The position numbers and the translations under genes were made by a program. Of a DNA stretch of 39,075 bases, positions 1-8,453 are shown piece by piece. This DNA is from Acetobacteraceae bacterium. Its GTDB lineage: Bacteria; Pseudomonadota; Alphaproteobacteria; Acetobacterales; Acetobacteraceae. Location: contig PLSD01000082.1 in the NCBI GenBank assembly GCA_003164135.1, forward strand, positions 1 through 39,075, given 5' to 3'. The notes under the pieces were generated by a model. It was not told where the DNA came from, did no database searches, and worked only from the letters and a program-made list of their open reading frames with translations. Every line of letters starts with the position of its first letter. The first letter of the stretch is position 1.

Positions 1-12
1 CAAAGTCAATGA

Positions 13-198
13 CGCGACACACTAGACGAAATCGAAGGTATTTTAATTGAAGTTCTAGAGCCTCGTCTAAACAAACAGGGGGCTAAGTGGAAAAAAACGG
101 CTGACGAGTATGTTCAAGACGGCCTCCCTCCTGAGGCAGAACGTATGTCTAGGATTGAACTTCAACTTAGTAAAATTCAAAAAATTCTTGAAAAATAA
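13..198 (+). pseudogene. C-terminal remnant of a GIY-YIG nuclease-family protein
   Basis: The reading frame ending at the TAA at 196-198 encodes a tail with LDEIEGILIEVLEPRLNKQG followed by a Trp/Lys-rich stretch. This resembles the end of GIY-YIG endonuclease domains, where the conserved Glu and an LNxQG motif occur. The frame is closed upstream by TGA at 10-12 and no ATG, GTG or TTG begins it in a sensible place. Frame 2 is open just before (positions 2-22) and reads toward the same region, so a frameshift near 17-24 is possible. The catalytic GIY and YIG parts lie outside the window or are lost. The DNA is AT-rich compared with the following operon. It could also be a sequencing error in an intact gene that starts left of the window. 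Family recognition is moderate; the broken state is inferred. Confidence 0.45.
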
Positions 199-281
199 AG
201 GAGCAATGAGTTACTCGCGGAGGCAGTAAGGTGGAAAGGCGTATTTCGTCATTTTTCGCTGTGGCATTAGTTTTCAGGAAG

Positions 282-307
282 GGCGGATAAGTATACCGCA
301 ATCCGCC
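282..307. terminator. Hairpin between the GIY-YIG remnant and the secreted protein gene
   Basis: GGCGGAT at 282-288 and ATCCGCC at 301-307 form a perfect 7-bp stem around a 12-base loop. It lies between a plus-strand fragment and a minus-strand gene that converge here, so it could end transcription from either side. There is no clear run of T on either strand, so it is only a possible terminator. Confidence 0.3.
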
Positions 308-323
308 TTGAATGTGCTATGCT

Positions 324-1109
324 CTACGTTTCCAGGACGCCGGTTTGCCTTTTTTCTGATATCAGAGCAGTCTCTGAATCGCGTCCTAGTACCATTGTTG
401 ACGTCCATGCCAGTGTTCCACCAATTGCGCGTCGGTGAACCGCCACCAGCATTTCTTCCAATCCATCGTTATCAAGATCAGCACGAAAAATCTCCTGGAT
501 ATATGTGCGAAAATTTCTTTCGACAGTAAGTGAATAGGGGGAACTTAGGTCAAGACGAAACCCTTTATCTGAGACAATATCCTGGATAGTCCCTGTAAGC
601 GCCTCGTCGCGCAACTCTCTGGCCAAATCGGCAGAGAGTGTGCTCGCATCATGTAATGCTTCACTACCAGGACAAAAATGACTTTGCCTTGCAGGTTTGG
701 CGGTAGCTAGCGCTTTGAAAACGTCCGATGTCAAAACGAACCATCCTTGAAGCTTCATATCCTTGCCTGTCCGTGCAAAAAAACCTTGACTGATCGCAGC
801 GTCATATTCTCGAACGGTCTTTATGGCTCGCCGTTCTGTCTCGTCCTTTGAAGTAAGGATTAAATCAGGAACGTAGTCACCGGAGGCGATTGTTAAATCC
901 TTTAGTGATTCAACCATCGTTTGGTCGATTTCATCTAGTTCGGCTCCACCAAGAAATGTAAGTTTCCTCGAAAGCAAAAACTTGGCTGCATCGTTCTCAC
1001 TAAGCTCATGTATGTACCCAGCGTCGGCCTGAGTTAGTTTTCCTGAAAAAACGGCGAGAGCAGCGGCGCATGCCAATAAAGCTCGGCGGCCTATTTTTTG
1101 AGGTTTCAT
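324..1109 (-). CDS. Secreted protein of unknown function with a C-terminal Asp-rich loop
   Basis: This 261-residue protein starts with a signal peptide: KIGRR, then a hydrophobic Ala/Leu stretch, then an ADA-like cleavage site near residue 30. The twin Arg is probably an ordinary Sec n-region, because no Tat SRRxFLK consensus follows. The mature part is mixed alpha/beta with no enzyme motif I recognise. Near the C terminus (about residues 211-221) ADLDNDGLEEMLV resembles the calcium-binding-like loops of FG-GAP/VCBS or EF-hand-like exported proteins. A ribosome binding site (GGAG) lies 8 bases before the ATG, which supports this start. The gene is more AT-rich than the folP-glmM-thiD operon beside it and sits next to a nuclease remnant, so it probably belongs to an acquired stretch. 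No function is proposed. Confidence 0.7.
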   Translation of the reverse strand: MKPQKIGRRALLACAAALAVFSGKLTQADAGYIHELSENDAAKFLLSRKLTFLGGAELDEIDQTMVESLKDLTIASGDYVPDLILTSKDETERRAIKTVREYDAAISQGFFARTGKDMKLQGWFVLTSDVFKALATAKPARQSHFCPGSEALHDASTLSADLARELRDEALTGTIQDIVSDKGFRLDLSSPYSLTVERNFRTYIQEIFRADLDNDGLEEMLVAVHRRAIGGTLAWTSTMVLGRDSETALISEKRQTGVLET

Positions 1110-1253
1110 GGTCTAATCTCCATAACGATTGGTGCAAATAATAATTGCATTCTGTCTGTAGTCTTCGATTGGCATATATAATGTTCAGAGGCTTTTTGCC
1201 GCGGCCGCTTCTCGCGCTCGCCATGACGGTGGGAGCGCCGTGAGGTGGGCGGT

Positions 1254-2030
1254 TTATGCACGTACCAGATGATTCACCGGCCCGTGCCCGGCGCCGAAAC
1301 CCGGCGCGGTGGCGATGGCTTGTTGCAAATAGTTGCGGGCGCGGTGGACGGCGGCGGAGAGGGGCAGGCCTTGGGCGAGGCCGGTGGCGATGGCGGAGGC
1401 TAGGGTGCAGCCGGTGCCGTGGGTGTTTTTGGTGTGCAGGCGGGGGAGGGAGATGGTTTCCACCGCGCCGGGGGTGATGAGGTAGTCGGTTAGAATTTCC
1501 CCGGTGGCGTGGCCGCCTTTGATGAGGGCGGCTTGCGCGCCCATCGCCAGCAGGGCGCGGCCGGCGGCGATTTGTTCGGCCTGCCTGCCCACCGGCAGGC
1601 CGGTGAGTTTGGCGGCTTCGGGCAGGTTGGGGGTGACCAGCGTGGCGCGGGGGAGCAGCAGTTCGCGCAGGGCGGCGATGGCTGCATCGGGCAGCAGCAC
1701 GGCGCCGGAGGTGGCGACCATCACCGGGTCCAGCACCACGGGCACACCGGCGGGCAGGCAGGCGGCGACGGCGCGGATGATGTCCTCATTGGCCAGCATG
1801 CCGAGTTTGATGGCGTCGGCGCCGATGTCGGAGAGCACGGTCTCGATGGAGAGGCGCACGAACTCAGCGGGCAGGGCATGCACGCCAAACACGCCAAGGG
1901 TGTTCTGCGCGGTGACCGCCGTGATGCTGGTGCAGGCGTAGCCGCCCAAAGCGGAGATGGTTTTGATGTCGGCTTCAATGCCGGCGCCGCCGCCGGAATC
2001 CGACCCGGCAATCGTCAACACACGGAACAT
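1254..2030 (-). CDS. thiD: Hydroxymethylpyrimidine/phosphomethylpyrimidine kinase ThiD
   Basis: This cytosolic thiamine-pathway enzyme phosphorylates 4-amino-5-hydroxymethyl-2-methylpyrimidine and then its monophosphate to give HMP-PP, the pyrimidine half of thiamine. The 258 residues match the usual family length. The N terminus carries the ribokinase-fold substrate motif GSDSGGGAGIEADIKT (about residues 9-24). The C-terminal part holds NTHGTGCTLASAIA with the anion hole and catalytic Asp/Cys region of ThiD. The ATG at 2028-2030 directly abuts the glmM stop at 2031-2033, so the gene is the last of a folP-glmM-thiD run and is probably translated by reinitiation. No TPP riboswitch could precede it because there is no intergenic space. 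This order is known in several alphaproteobacteria, where folP-glmM follow ftsH. Confidence 0.95.
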   Translation of the reverse strand: MFRVLTIAGSDSGGGAGIEADIKTISALGGYACTSITAVTAQNTLGVFGVHALPAEFVRLSIETVLSDIGADAIKLGMLANEDIIRAVAACLPAGVPVVLDPVMVATSGAVLLPDAAIAALRELLLPRATLVTPNLPEAAKLTGLPVGRQAEQIAAGRALLAMGAQAALIKGGHATGEILTDYLITPGAVETISLPRLHTKNTHGTGCTLASAIATGLAQGLPLSAAVHRARNYLQQAIATAPGFGAGHGPVNHLVRA

Positions 2031-3401
2031 TTATTCAGCCGCTTGCGTGGTGGCCAGCGCGATGGTGTCGCAGAGTTCACCGACGATCTGGTGGATCAGC
2101 ACGTCATCCTCGCCCTCGGCCATGACGCGGATCAGCGGCTCGGTGCCCGAGGGGCGGATGAGCACGCGGCCGGTGTTGCCGAGTTTTTCCGCCGCCGCCG
2201 CGATGGCGGCTTTGATCTCCGGCAGGCGCAGGGGGGAGGCGCCGGAAAAACGCACGTTGCGCAGCAGTTGCGGCAAGGGGGCGAAGACGCGGCATGCTTC
2301 CGAGGCGCGTTGGCCGGAGCGGACCAGCACGGCGAGCACTTGGAGTGCGGCGATCAGGCCGTCGCCGGTGGTGGCGAAGTCGGACAAAATGACGTGGCCG
2401 GACTGCTCGCCGCCGAGGTTTTTTTGCTCCTCGCGCATCGCCTCGGCGACGTAGCGGTCGCCGACCTTGGTGCGGGTGAGGGTAAGGCCGAGGCTGGCGA
2501 GAAACCGCTCCAGCCCGAGGTTGGACATGACGGTGGCGACGATGCCGCCGCCGGTCAGGCGGCCGGCGGCGTGCATGTCGCGGGCGATGAGGCCGAGGAT
2601 TTGGTCGCCGTCGATGATTTCGCCGTGCTCGTCGGCGAGGATGACGCGGTCGGCGTCGCCGTCGAGGGCGATGCCGATGTCGGCGCCATGTTCCAGCACC
2701 GCGGCGCAGAGGTTTTTGGGCACGGTGGAGCCGACGTCTCGGTTGATGTTGAAGCCGTCGGGCTCGACGCCGATGGAAATGACGGTGGCGCCGAGTTCCC
2801 ACAGCGCGGCGGGGGCGACTTTATAGGCGGCGCCGTTGGCGCAATCCAGCACGATGCGCAGGCCGTCCAGGCGCAGGCCGCGTTCCAGGGAGCTTTTGGC
2901 GGCCTCGATGTAGCGCCCGGCGGCGTCCACCAGGCGGGAGGCGCGGCCGAGTTTGTTGGAGGTGGCGAGGCGGCCGGACAGATCCATGTCCATCAGGGCC
3001 TCGATTTCCAGCTCCGTCTCGTCGGAGAGCTTGGCTCCGTCCGGGCCGAAGAGTTTTATCCCATTGTCCTCGTAAGGGTTGTGCGAGGCGGAGATGACCA
3101 CGCCGAGGTCCAGCCGCAGGGAGCGGGTGAGCATGGCGATGGCGGGGGTGGGCAGGGGGCCGGCGAGGGTGACGTTCATGCCAGCACTGATGAAGCCCGC
3201 GGTGAGGGCGGGTTCCAGCATGTAGCCGGAGAGCCGTGTGTCCTTGCCGATGATGACGCGGTGGCGGTGGTTGCCGCGCGTGAACAGCAGCCCGGCCGCC
3301 TGGCCGAGTTTCAGGGCCATTTCGGCCGTCATGGGGGCGGTGTTCGCGGTGCCGCGAATGCCGTCCGTGCCAAAAAGGCGGCGTTTAGAAATTTGGTCCA
3401 T
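2031..3401 (-). CDS. glmM: Phosphoglucosamine mutase GlmM
   Basis: GlmM interconverts glucosamine 6-phosphate and glucosamine 1-phosphate, the cytosolic step leading to UDP-GlcNAc for peptidoglycan and lipopolysaccharide. The 456 residues are of standard length. Visible signatures are FGTDGIRG (residues 10-17), the phosphoserine loop SASHNP (active Ser106), the metal-binding DGDADR (248-253), and the C-terminal phosphate-binding [14 protein letters not shown]. The active residue is Ser within ASHNP, as in GlmM, and the protein lacks features typical of phosphomannomutase/phosphoglucomutase subfamilies. The start at 3401 lies inside the end of folP (17-base overlap), which suggests translational coupling. 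All catalytic residues I can check are present. Confidence 0.96.
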   Translation of the reverse strand: MDQISKRRLFGTDGIRGTANTAPMTAEMALKLGQAAGLLFTRGNHRHRVIIGKDTRLSGYMLEPALTAGFISAGMNVTLAGPLPTPAIAMLTRSLRLDLGVVISASHNPYEDNGIKLFGPDGAKLSDETELEIEALMDMDLSGRLATSNKLGRASRLVDAAGRYIEAAKSSLERGLRLDGLRIVLDCANGAAYKVAPAALWELGATVISIGVEPDGFNINRDVGSTVPKNLCAAVLEHGADIGIALDGDADRVILADEHGEIIDGDQILGLIARDMHAAGRLTGGGIVATVMSNLGLERFLASLGLTLTRTKVGDRYVAEAMREEQKNLGGEQSGHVILSDFATTGDGLIAALQVLAVLVRSGQRASEACRVFAPLPQLLRNVRFSGASPLRLPEIKAAIAAAAEKLGNTGRVLIRPSGTEPLIRVMAEGEDDVLIHQIVGELCDTIALATTQAAE

Positions 3402-4239
3402 GCTTACTCGCGGTTAGGTTTTGCCACATGCGCAAGGCCTGCACCGTCTCCGGTACGTCGTGCACGCGCAATATATGCGCCCCTTGTGTCACCGCATAAA
3501 GCCCGGCGGCAATGGACCCTGGGCCGCGTTTGGCCGGGTTGGGCTCGCCGCCGAACTCGCCGATGAATTTTTTGCGGGAGAGGCCGATGAGGAGCGGGTG
3601 GCCGAGGGCGGCGAACTGCGCGGTGGCCTGCAGGAGCGTGAGGTTCTGCGCGCCGAGCTTGGCGAAGCCGAGGCCGGGGTCCAGGGCGATGTTCTCGGGC
3701 TTTATGCCGGCGGCCAGGGCGGCGTCGCGCACGGCGGTGAGTTCTGCCAGCACGTCGGCCGCCACGTTGGCGTAATGCGCCTGGGCGTTCATGTTTGCCG
3801 GGGTGCCGCGCGTGTGCATCAGCACCACCGGGCAGCCGCGTTGGGCCGCCAGGGTGCTGGCGCCGGGGGCATGGGTCAGGCCGGAAACGTCGTTGATAAT
3901 CCGCGCACCGGCGTCCAGCGCCGCCGCCATGGTGGCCGCGTTGCGGGTGTCCACGGAGATGATGGCACCTTGCGCGGCCAGCGCCTCGATGGCGGGGAGA
4001 ATCCGGTCCATCTCCTGCGCGGAGGACACCGGCTCCGCACCTGGGCGCGTGCTCTCGCCGCCGATGTCGATAATATCCGCGCCGGCCTCCAGCATGGCCT
4101 CCCCGGCGGCGATCGCGGCCTCGGGTGTGTCGTACCAGCCGCCGTCGGAGAAGGAATCCGGCGTGACGTTGAGGATGCCCATAACAAGGGGGCGGTCCAG
4201 CCGGAGTCCGGCCCAGGTGAGGGGGGGCGTTTGGTGCAT
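3385..4239 (-). CDS. folP: Dihydropteroate synthase FolP
   Basis: FolP condenses 6-hydroxymethyl-7,8-dihydropterin pyrophosphate with p-aminobenzoate to make dihydropteroate and is the sulfonamide target. The 284-residue TIM-barrel protein shows the family signatures in order: [15 protein letters not shown] (about 20-34), [14 protein letters not shown] (about 58-71), [13 protein letters not shown] (about 187-199), [10 protein letters not shown] (about 219-228), and the C-terminal RVHDV. It is the first gene of the minus-strand operon and its end overlaps glmM. The divergent GST gene begins only 74 bases away, so promoters for both directions must share that short space. No truncation is seen. 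Confidence 0.96.
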   Translation of the reverse strand: MHQTPPLTWAGLRLDRPLVMGILNVTPDSFSDGGWYDTPEAAIAAGEAMLEAGADIIDIGGESTRPGAEPVSSAQEMDRILPAIEALAAQGAIISVDTRNAATMAAALDAGARIINDVSGLTHAPGASTLAAQRGCPVVLMHTRGTPANMNAQAHYANVAADVLAELTAVRDAALAAGIKPENIALDPGLGFAKLGAQNLTLLQATAQFAALGHPLLIGLSRKKFIGEFGGEPNPAKRGPGSIAAGLYAVTQGAHILRVHDVPETVQALRMWQNLTASKHGPNF

Positions 4240-4313
4240 GAAAGCTGGTTATCATAGGCTGCCGCGACGGCCAAAATATGCTACGCCGCAGCGGCCAAGC
4301 GGAGAGACGAATT

Positions 4314-4970
4314 ATGGACGCAAAACTTTATCTGGGCACCAGGCGCTATTCTTCCTGGTCGTTACGCGGCTGGCTCATGGTGAAACTGGCGGGGCTCGAG
4401 GCCGAGGAGATTGTCATTCCGCTTGCCGGGGGGAACACGCCGGGGGTGAAGGCGGCGTCGCCCAGCGGCATGGTGCCCTACCTGGAGCATAACGGCGCGC
4501 GGATATGGGAGAGCCTGGCGATCGCGGAATATTGCGCGGAATTTGCGCCCAGCCTGTGGCCGGCGGAGCAGAAAACCCGGGCCCATGCCCGCTCCATCGC
4601 GGCGGAAATGCATGGCGGGTTCCGCGGGCTGCGCTTGGCCATGCCGATGAACCTCGGCCGCAGCTACCCCGGTTTGGGCCAGAACCCCGAGAGTCTGGCC
4701 GATGTTGCCCGCATTGACGCCATCTGGTCGCACACACGGGAAACTTTTGGCGCCGGCGGCCCGTATCTTTTTGGCGCCACCTTCAACGCCGCGGATGCCA
4801 TGTTTGCCCCGGTGGCGGCGCGCTTCCTCACCTACCGGCCGCCGCTCAGCGCCACCGCCACCGCCTATTGCGCCGCCGTGCGCGCGCATTTGCTGGTTGC
4901 CAACTGGTACGATCTGGCGGCAAAAGAACCCGTCTCGTGGCAACTTGAAAAATATGAAAGCCTAGCATGA
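4314..4970 (+). CDS. Glutathione S-transferase family protein
   Basis: This is a 218-residue soluble GST-fold protein. The N-terminal thioredoxin-like domain begins LYLGTRRYSSWSLRGWLM, with Tyr/Ser-Ser-Trp-Ser at the position where GSTs activate glutathione. It continues with a SPSGMVPYLEHNG motif (the cis-Pro loop) and WESLAIAEY, where Glu and Ser bind the gamma-glutamyl group. The C-terminal half is the helical domain. The frame is open further upstream, but GGAGAG at 4301-4306 and the alignment of the GST N terminus favour the ATG at 4314. Its stop overlaps the next start (ATGA at 4967-4970), so the two genes are coupled. Substrate is not predictable; similar proteins are annotated as GST or as maleylacetoacetate isomerase-like. 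Confidence 0.88.
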   Translation: MDAKLYLGTRRYSSWSLRGWLMVKLAGLEAEEIVIPLAGGNTPGVKAASPSGMVPYLEHNGARIWESLAIAEYCAEFAPSLWPAEQKTRAHARSIAAEMHGGFRGLRLAMPMNLGRSYPGLGQNPESLADVARIDAIWSHTRETFGAGGPYLFGATFNAADAMFAPVAARFLTYRPPLSATATAYCAAVRAHLLVANWYDLAAKEPVSWQLEKYESLA

Positions 4971-5392
4971 AGATTAATCTGGGTTCCGCCTTGCTGACTG
5001 CATTATTGCTCGCAACACCCGCCGCCGCCCTGGCCGAGCAGGATATCACCACGGATCACGGCGCCGTCTGGCAGGTAAAAAAGCTGGGCGGTTCAACGCA
5101 GGCGTTTCTGCAAATCCACAATACCGGGAGCACCGACGATGTGCTCACGGCTTGGAGCTGTGGCGTCGCGGATACCACCACGTTGATGGGTGCCGACGGC
5201 AAACCGTTGCAGAGCCTCACCATTCCGGCCGGGCAAACCGTGACGCTGGCGCCCAAGGGCCCGCATTTGGTGTTGCAGAACACGCATTTCGCGATTGCCA
5301 TGGGCAGTATTCTGCCCTGCGCGTTCACGTTCCAGAATGCCGGCGCTCTGGCCGTCTACTTCAATGACGCACCCACCCCGGCCGGCAATTAA
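4967..5392 (+). CDS. Exported PCu(A)C-like copper chaperone domain protein
   Basis: This 141-residue protein has a signal peptide (LLTALLLATPAAALA, cleavage near residue 24) and a single beta-sandwich-like domain. The order AFLQIHNTGSTDDVL, then IPAGQTVTLAPKGPHLVLQ is that of the periplasmic PCu(A)C/DUF461 copper chaperones that feed Cu(I) to cytochrome oxidase. In that family the copper ligands are an early His or His-Met, a Met and a later HxM. Here GPHLVL keeps the His but has Val where Met is expected, and the early His is not evident (VADTTTLMG). Copper binding may therefore be weak or lost. Two Cys residues (in WSCG and LPCAF) could form a disulfide. It is translationally coupled to the GST. 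Confidence 0.65.
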   Translation: MKINLGSALLTALLLATPAAALAEQDITTDHGAVWQVKKLGGSTQAFLQIHNTGSTDDVLTAWSCGVADTTTLMGADGKPLQSLTIPAGQTVTLAPKGPHLVLQNTHFAIAMGSILPCAFTFQNAGALAVYFNDAPTPAGN

Positions 5393-5496
5393 CGTACCGC
5401 GCGCGCGGGCTCGGCCCATTAGGCGTATCATCCTTGTAACATGAGGGGATATAAGTAATCTGAGTTTATGCGCCGCCGCGCGGAACGGCGCCAGTT

Positions 5497-7164
5497 ATGG
5501 ATGAGGCTTCGATGGCAGATATCGACGATCCGGCCGCAACGGCGGAGGAGGCAGCCAGCCACGGAGAAGTTGCGGCAAATCCTACGGTGGCATTTGACGA
5601 GGAGACTTATCTTCGCCTGAACCCTGACGTGCGCTTGGCCGTGGCCAGCGGCGGCTTCCGCTCCGGCCGCGACCATTATGAAAGATACGGGTGCGCCGAG
5701 GGCCGGCCTTATCTTATGCCGCAAGGCGTGGTGCGCGGGCGGGTCAACATGAACGCCAACCCCGATATGCGCCGCGAAAAACTCAAGCCGCCCGCCGCCG
5801 CGGTGGACGCCGTCAAGCTCTCGCATGCCGGCGGCATATATGTGGCCGGTTGGGTCAACGATAGTACCGACCCGCTCGACAGCCTGGACCTGTACTTCTC
5901 CAACTGGTCGGTCTCGCTGGATGGGCGCAACCTGGCCCGCCAGCGCCGCCCGGATACCGAGGAGGCGCTGGCCACCGCCGCGCGCCATCCGTATGGATTT
6001 ATCGCTTTCCTGTTCGCCGCGCGGCGGCTGCCCGGCGGGGTGTGCAGCGTGGTGGCGCGGCTGAAATCGGGTGCTGAAATCAGCTTCATGGTCACGGCCG
6101 AGATGGTCGAGGACCACGACATGCGCAAGCTCATGCTCAGCCAGTTCGCGCGGGCCAAATATTACGGCAACCCGTATTTTGAGGCCGTGGCCGCGATCGA
6201 TGCTTCGATCGGCGAGCAAATGGTCGACTTCAACAAAATGCTCAGCCGCCGCGCGGTGAATGACCCTTATGTTGAACGCTTCGGCGGCGCCGGCCAGCGC
6301 TGTAAAGGCTCGATCATTGTCTGCCTCTACGGCAAGGTGGAATACATGTTCCTGCAACAGGCAATGTTTTCCAAACTGCCGGGCATGCGCGACTATGAGT
6401 TCATTTACGTGGTCAACAGTCCCTGGATCTCCGAGAGGGTGCTCCAAGAGGCAAAGCTGTGCAGCCTTATCTACGGGCTGCGCATGACCGTTGTGATCCT
6501 CAACAGCAATGCAGGGTTCGGCGCCGCCAACAACGCCGCCGCGGAACACGCGAACTCGGACCGATTGCTGCTAATGAACCCGGATGTGTTTCCCAAGGAC
6601 GTCGCCTGGGCGCAAAAGCACACCAGCCTGATTGAAACCCTGCCCCCCGCGCAAACCGCCCTGTTCGGCGCCCCGCTGTATTACGACGACGGCTCGCTGA
6701 TGCACGCGGGCATGTATTTCCAGGCCGACACGCTGCCCGGTTTTCCCGGCCGGCGCAAACATGAGACCAGCATTCTGCGCGTCGAACATTACGGCAGGGG
6801 CGCCCCGCCCGATACGGCAAAATACCTCAAGTCCCGCCCGGTTCCCGCGGTCACCGGCGCTTTCATATCGGTGGAGCGCGCCTGGTTCGAGCAGCTCGGC
6901 GGTTTCACCCAGGACTATGTATTCGGCCATTACGAGGACGCGGATTTGTGCCTGAAAAGCATCGAGGCCGGGCGCCTGCCCTGGCTGCATGATAACCGGC
7001 TCTGGCATGTGGAGGGTGCCGGCTCCGATCGCCGCCCGCAGCATGAGGGTGGATTGGCCGTCAACCGCTGGCTGTTCACCAGAAACTGGAGCGAGATGGT
7101 GCATAACGGCCTGCTGGGGCCTGAGCCAAGCTACCCCGGCTTTGGTGGTGAGGTGTCGCGATGA
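5497..7164 (+). CDS. Glycosyltransferase family 2 protein with N-terminal YLxxNPDV module
   Basis: This 555-residue protein transfers sugar from a nucleotide donor, probably to a cell-surface polysaccharide. Residues 38-70 form the motif YLRLNPDV...HYERYGCAEGR, found before glycosyltransferase domains in exopolysaccharide clusters of alphaproteobacteria. From about residue 272 a GT-A fold begins (SIIVCLYGKVEYM). It contains SNAGFGAANNAAAEHA and the metal-site segment LLMNPDVFP near residue 359. FGHYEDADLCLKS near 480 supplies the acidic ED motif. No signal peptide or membrane helix is seen, so it is probably cytosolic. A second ATG at 5512, preceded by GAGG, may be the true start. The stop overlaps the GT4 start by ATGA, so the two enzymes are co-translated. 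Confidence 0.85.
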   Translation: MDEASMADIDDPAATAEEAASHGEVAANPTVAFDEETYLRLNPDVRLAVASGGFRSGRDHYERYGCAEGRPYLMPQGVVRGRVNMNANPDMRREKLKPPAAAVDAVKLSHAGGIYVAGWVNDSTDPLDSLDLYFSNWSVSLDGRNLARQRRPDTEEALATAARHPYGFIAFLFAARRLPGGVCSVVARLKSGAEISFMVTAEMVEDHDMRKLMLSQFARAKYYGNPYFEAVAAIDASIGEQMVDFNKMLSRRAVNDPYVERFGGAGQRCKGSIIVCLYGKVEYMFLQQAMFSKLPGMRDYEFIYVVNSPWISERVLQEAKLCSLIYGLRMTVVILNSNAGFGAANNAAAEHANSDRLLLMNPDVFPKDVAWAQKHTSLIETLPPAQTALFGAPLYYDDGSLMHAGMYFQADTLPGFPGRRKHETSILRVEHYGRGAPPDTAKYLKSRPVPAVTGAFISVERAWFEQLGGFTQDYVFGHYEDADLCLKSIEAGRLPWLHDNRLWHVEGAGSDRRPQHEGGLAVNRWLFTRNWSEMVHNGLLGPEPSYPGFGGEVSR

Positions 7165-8450
7165 AGGTGCTGATAATCTGCATGTACCACCCCGAACTGG
7201 TGCGCGGCGGCAGCCAGCAGGTGGCCTACGAGCTGTTTCAGGGCCTGCGTCAGGTGCCGGATGTGGAGCCGGTTCTGCTCGCTTCCATCACCGGGATGTC
7301 GCCAACCTTGTACAAAAGCGGCGCGCGGATCACCGGCTTCGACGGCCGGCCCGATGAATATGTCTTCCTCAGCCAGGAATATGACTACCCCTGGCAAAAG
7401 AGCGGCAATGTGCAGCTGGCGGAGGCCTTCGCGGATTTCTTGGCGCTCATCAATCCGGATGTGGTGCATTTCCACCATTTCATGACACTCGGCATCGACT
7501 ACCTGACACTCACCCGCACGGTGCTGCCGTCGGCCAAAATAGTCTTTACGGCGCATGAGTTTCTGACCATCTGCGTGGCCGACGGCCATATGCGCCGCTT
7601 CACCGATCAGTCGCTATGTACCAGCGCCTCCGCCGTGCGTTGCAATCAATGCCGGCCGGAACGCCCGCCGGAGCATTACTTCATGCGCGAAATGTGGATG
7701 AAGCGGCACCTGGAAGCCGTGGACGTGTTCACCACCCCCAGCCGCTTCATGGTCGAGCCCTTTGTTAACTGGGGCCTGCCGCGCGAGAAATTCATGCAGG
7801 TGGCCAACGGGTTGGATCCGCGCCGCACTCCGGCGCTGGCAGCACCAGCGCGCACGCACCGCAACCGCTTCGGCTTCTTCGGCCAGTTGGTGGATGCCAA
7901 GGGTGTGCAGGTGATCCTGGACGCCGTTACCCTGCTGCGCGCCGAGGGGTTCACCGATTTCAGCGTCGAGATCAACGGCGGCAACATCCAATTCGCCACC
8001 CCGGAATGCCGCGCCGGGATCGAGGCATTTCTGGCCGCCGAGGCAGCATTGCCCCCACTGGAACGCAATGTCGTGTTGAACGGCGGCTATCATCCGGACC
8101 AGTTGCAGGCGCTCATGGCGCGGATCGACTGGTGCCTGGTGCCCTCGCTCTGGTGGGAGATTTTCTGCCTGGTGATCTCCGAAGCCTGGAGCTTTGGCCG
8201 CCCGGTCATTGCTTCCAACGTCGGCGGCCCGGCCGAGCGCATTACCAATGGGGTGGACGGCCTGCTGTTCGAACTCGGCGATGCGCGCGCTCTGGCCGAG
8301 ATCATGCGCCGCGCCGCTACCGAGGAAGGCCTGTGGGAACGCCTGGCGGCGGAAATTACGCCCCCCGCTTCGCGGGCGGCGATGGCGGCGGGCTTTCTCG
8401 ATGTTTACCGGGCCCCCGCCGGGGCCGCGAGCGCGGCGGCGGCGGGGTAG
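7161..8450 (+). CDS. Glycosyltransferase family 4 protein
   Basis: This 429-residue GT-B enzyme has an N-terminal acceptor domain (MKVLIICMYHPELVRGGSQQ, with the glycine-rich acceptor loop) and a C-terminal donor domain from about residue 237 (GFFGQLVDAKGV). The donor domain ends in the retaining GT4 EX7E motif, with Glu333 and Glu341 in WEIFCLVISEAW, followed by GRPVIASNVGGPAE. A CNQC segment with a further upstream Cys lies between the domains (near residue 160) and could be a small metal or disulfide site, which is not general for GT4. It overlaps the preceding GT2 by 4 bases and converges on the exporter gene with only 3 bases between the stops. The donor and product cannot be read from sequence; a surface polysaccharide role is inferred from the partner. 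Confidence 0.88.
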   Translation: MKVLIICMYHPELVRGGSQQVAYELFQGLRQVPDVEPVLLASITGMSPTLYKSGARITGFDGRPDEYVFLSQEYDYPWQKSGNVQLAEAFADFLALINPDVVHFHHFMTLGIDYLTLTRTVLPSAKIVFTAHEFLTICVADGHMRRFTDQSLCTSASAVRCNQCRPERPPEHYFMREMWMKRHLEAVDVFTTPSRFMVEPFVNWGLPREKFMQVANGLDPRRTPALAAPARTHRNRFGFFGQLVDAKGVQVILDAVTLLRAEGFTDFSVEINGGNIQFATPECRAGIEAFLAAEAALPPLERNVVLNGGYHPDQLQALMARIDWCLVPSLWWEIFCLVISEAWSFGRPVIASNVGGPAERITNGVDGLLFELGDARALAEIMRRAATEEGLWERLAAEITPPASRAAMAAGFLDVYRAPAGAASAAAAG

Positions 8451-8453
8451 TCG

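Noticed and set aside
206-229. A 7-codon ORF after a good ribosome binding site (MSYSRRQ).
   Set aside because: Too short, with no downstream gene on that strand that it could regulate as a leader peptide.
1110-2030. A TPP riboswitch controlling thiD.
   Set aside because: thiD starts directly at the end of glmM with no leader, and no THI-box sequence is seen.
1509-3566. A 685-residue plus-strand frame opposite thiD, glmM and folP.
   Set aside because: It has Gly/Ala/Asp/His-rich shadow composition and crosses three genes with clear families on the other strand.
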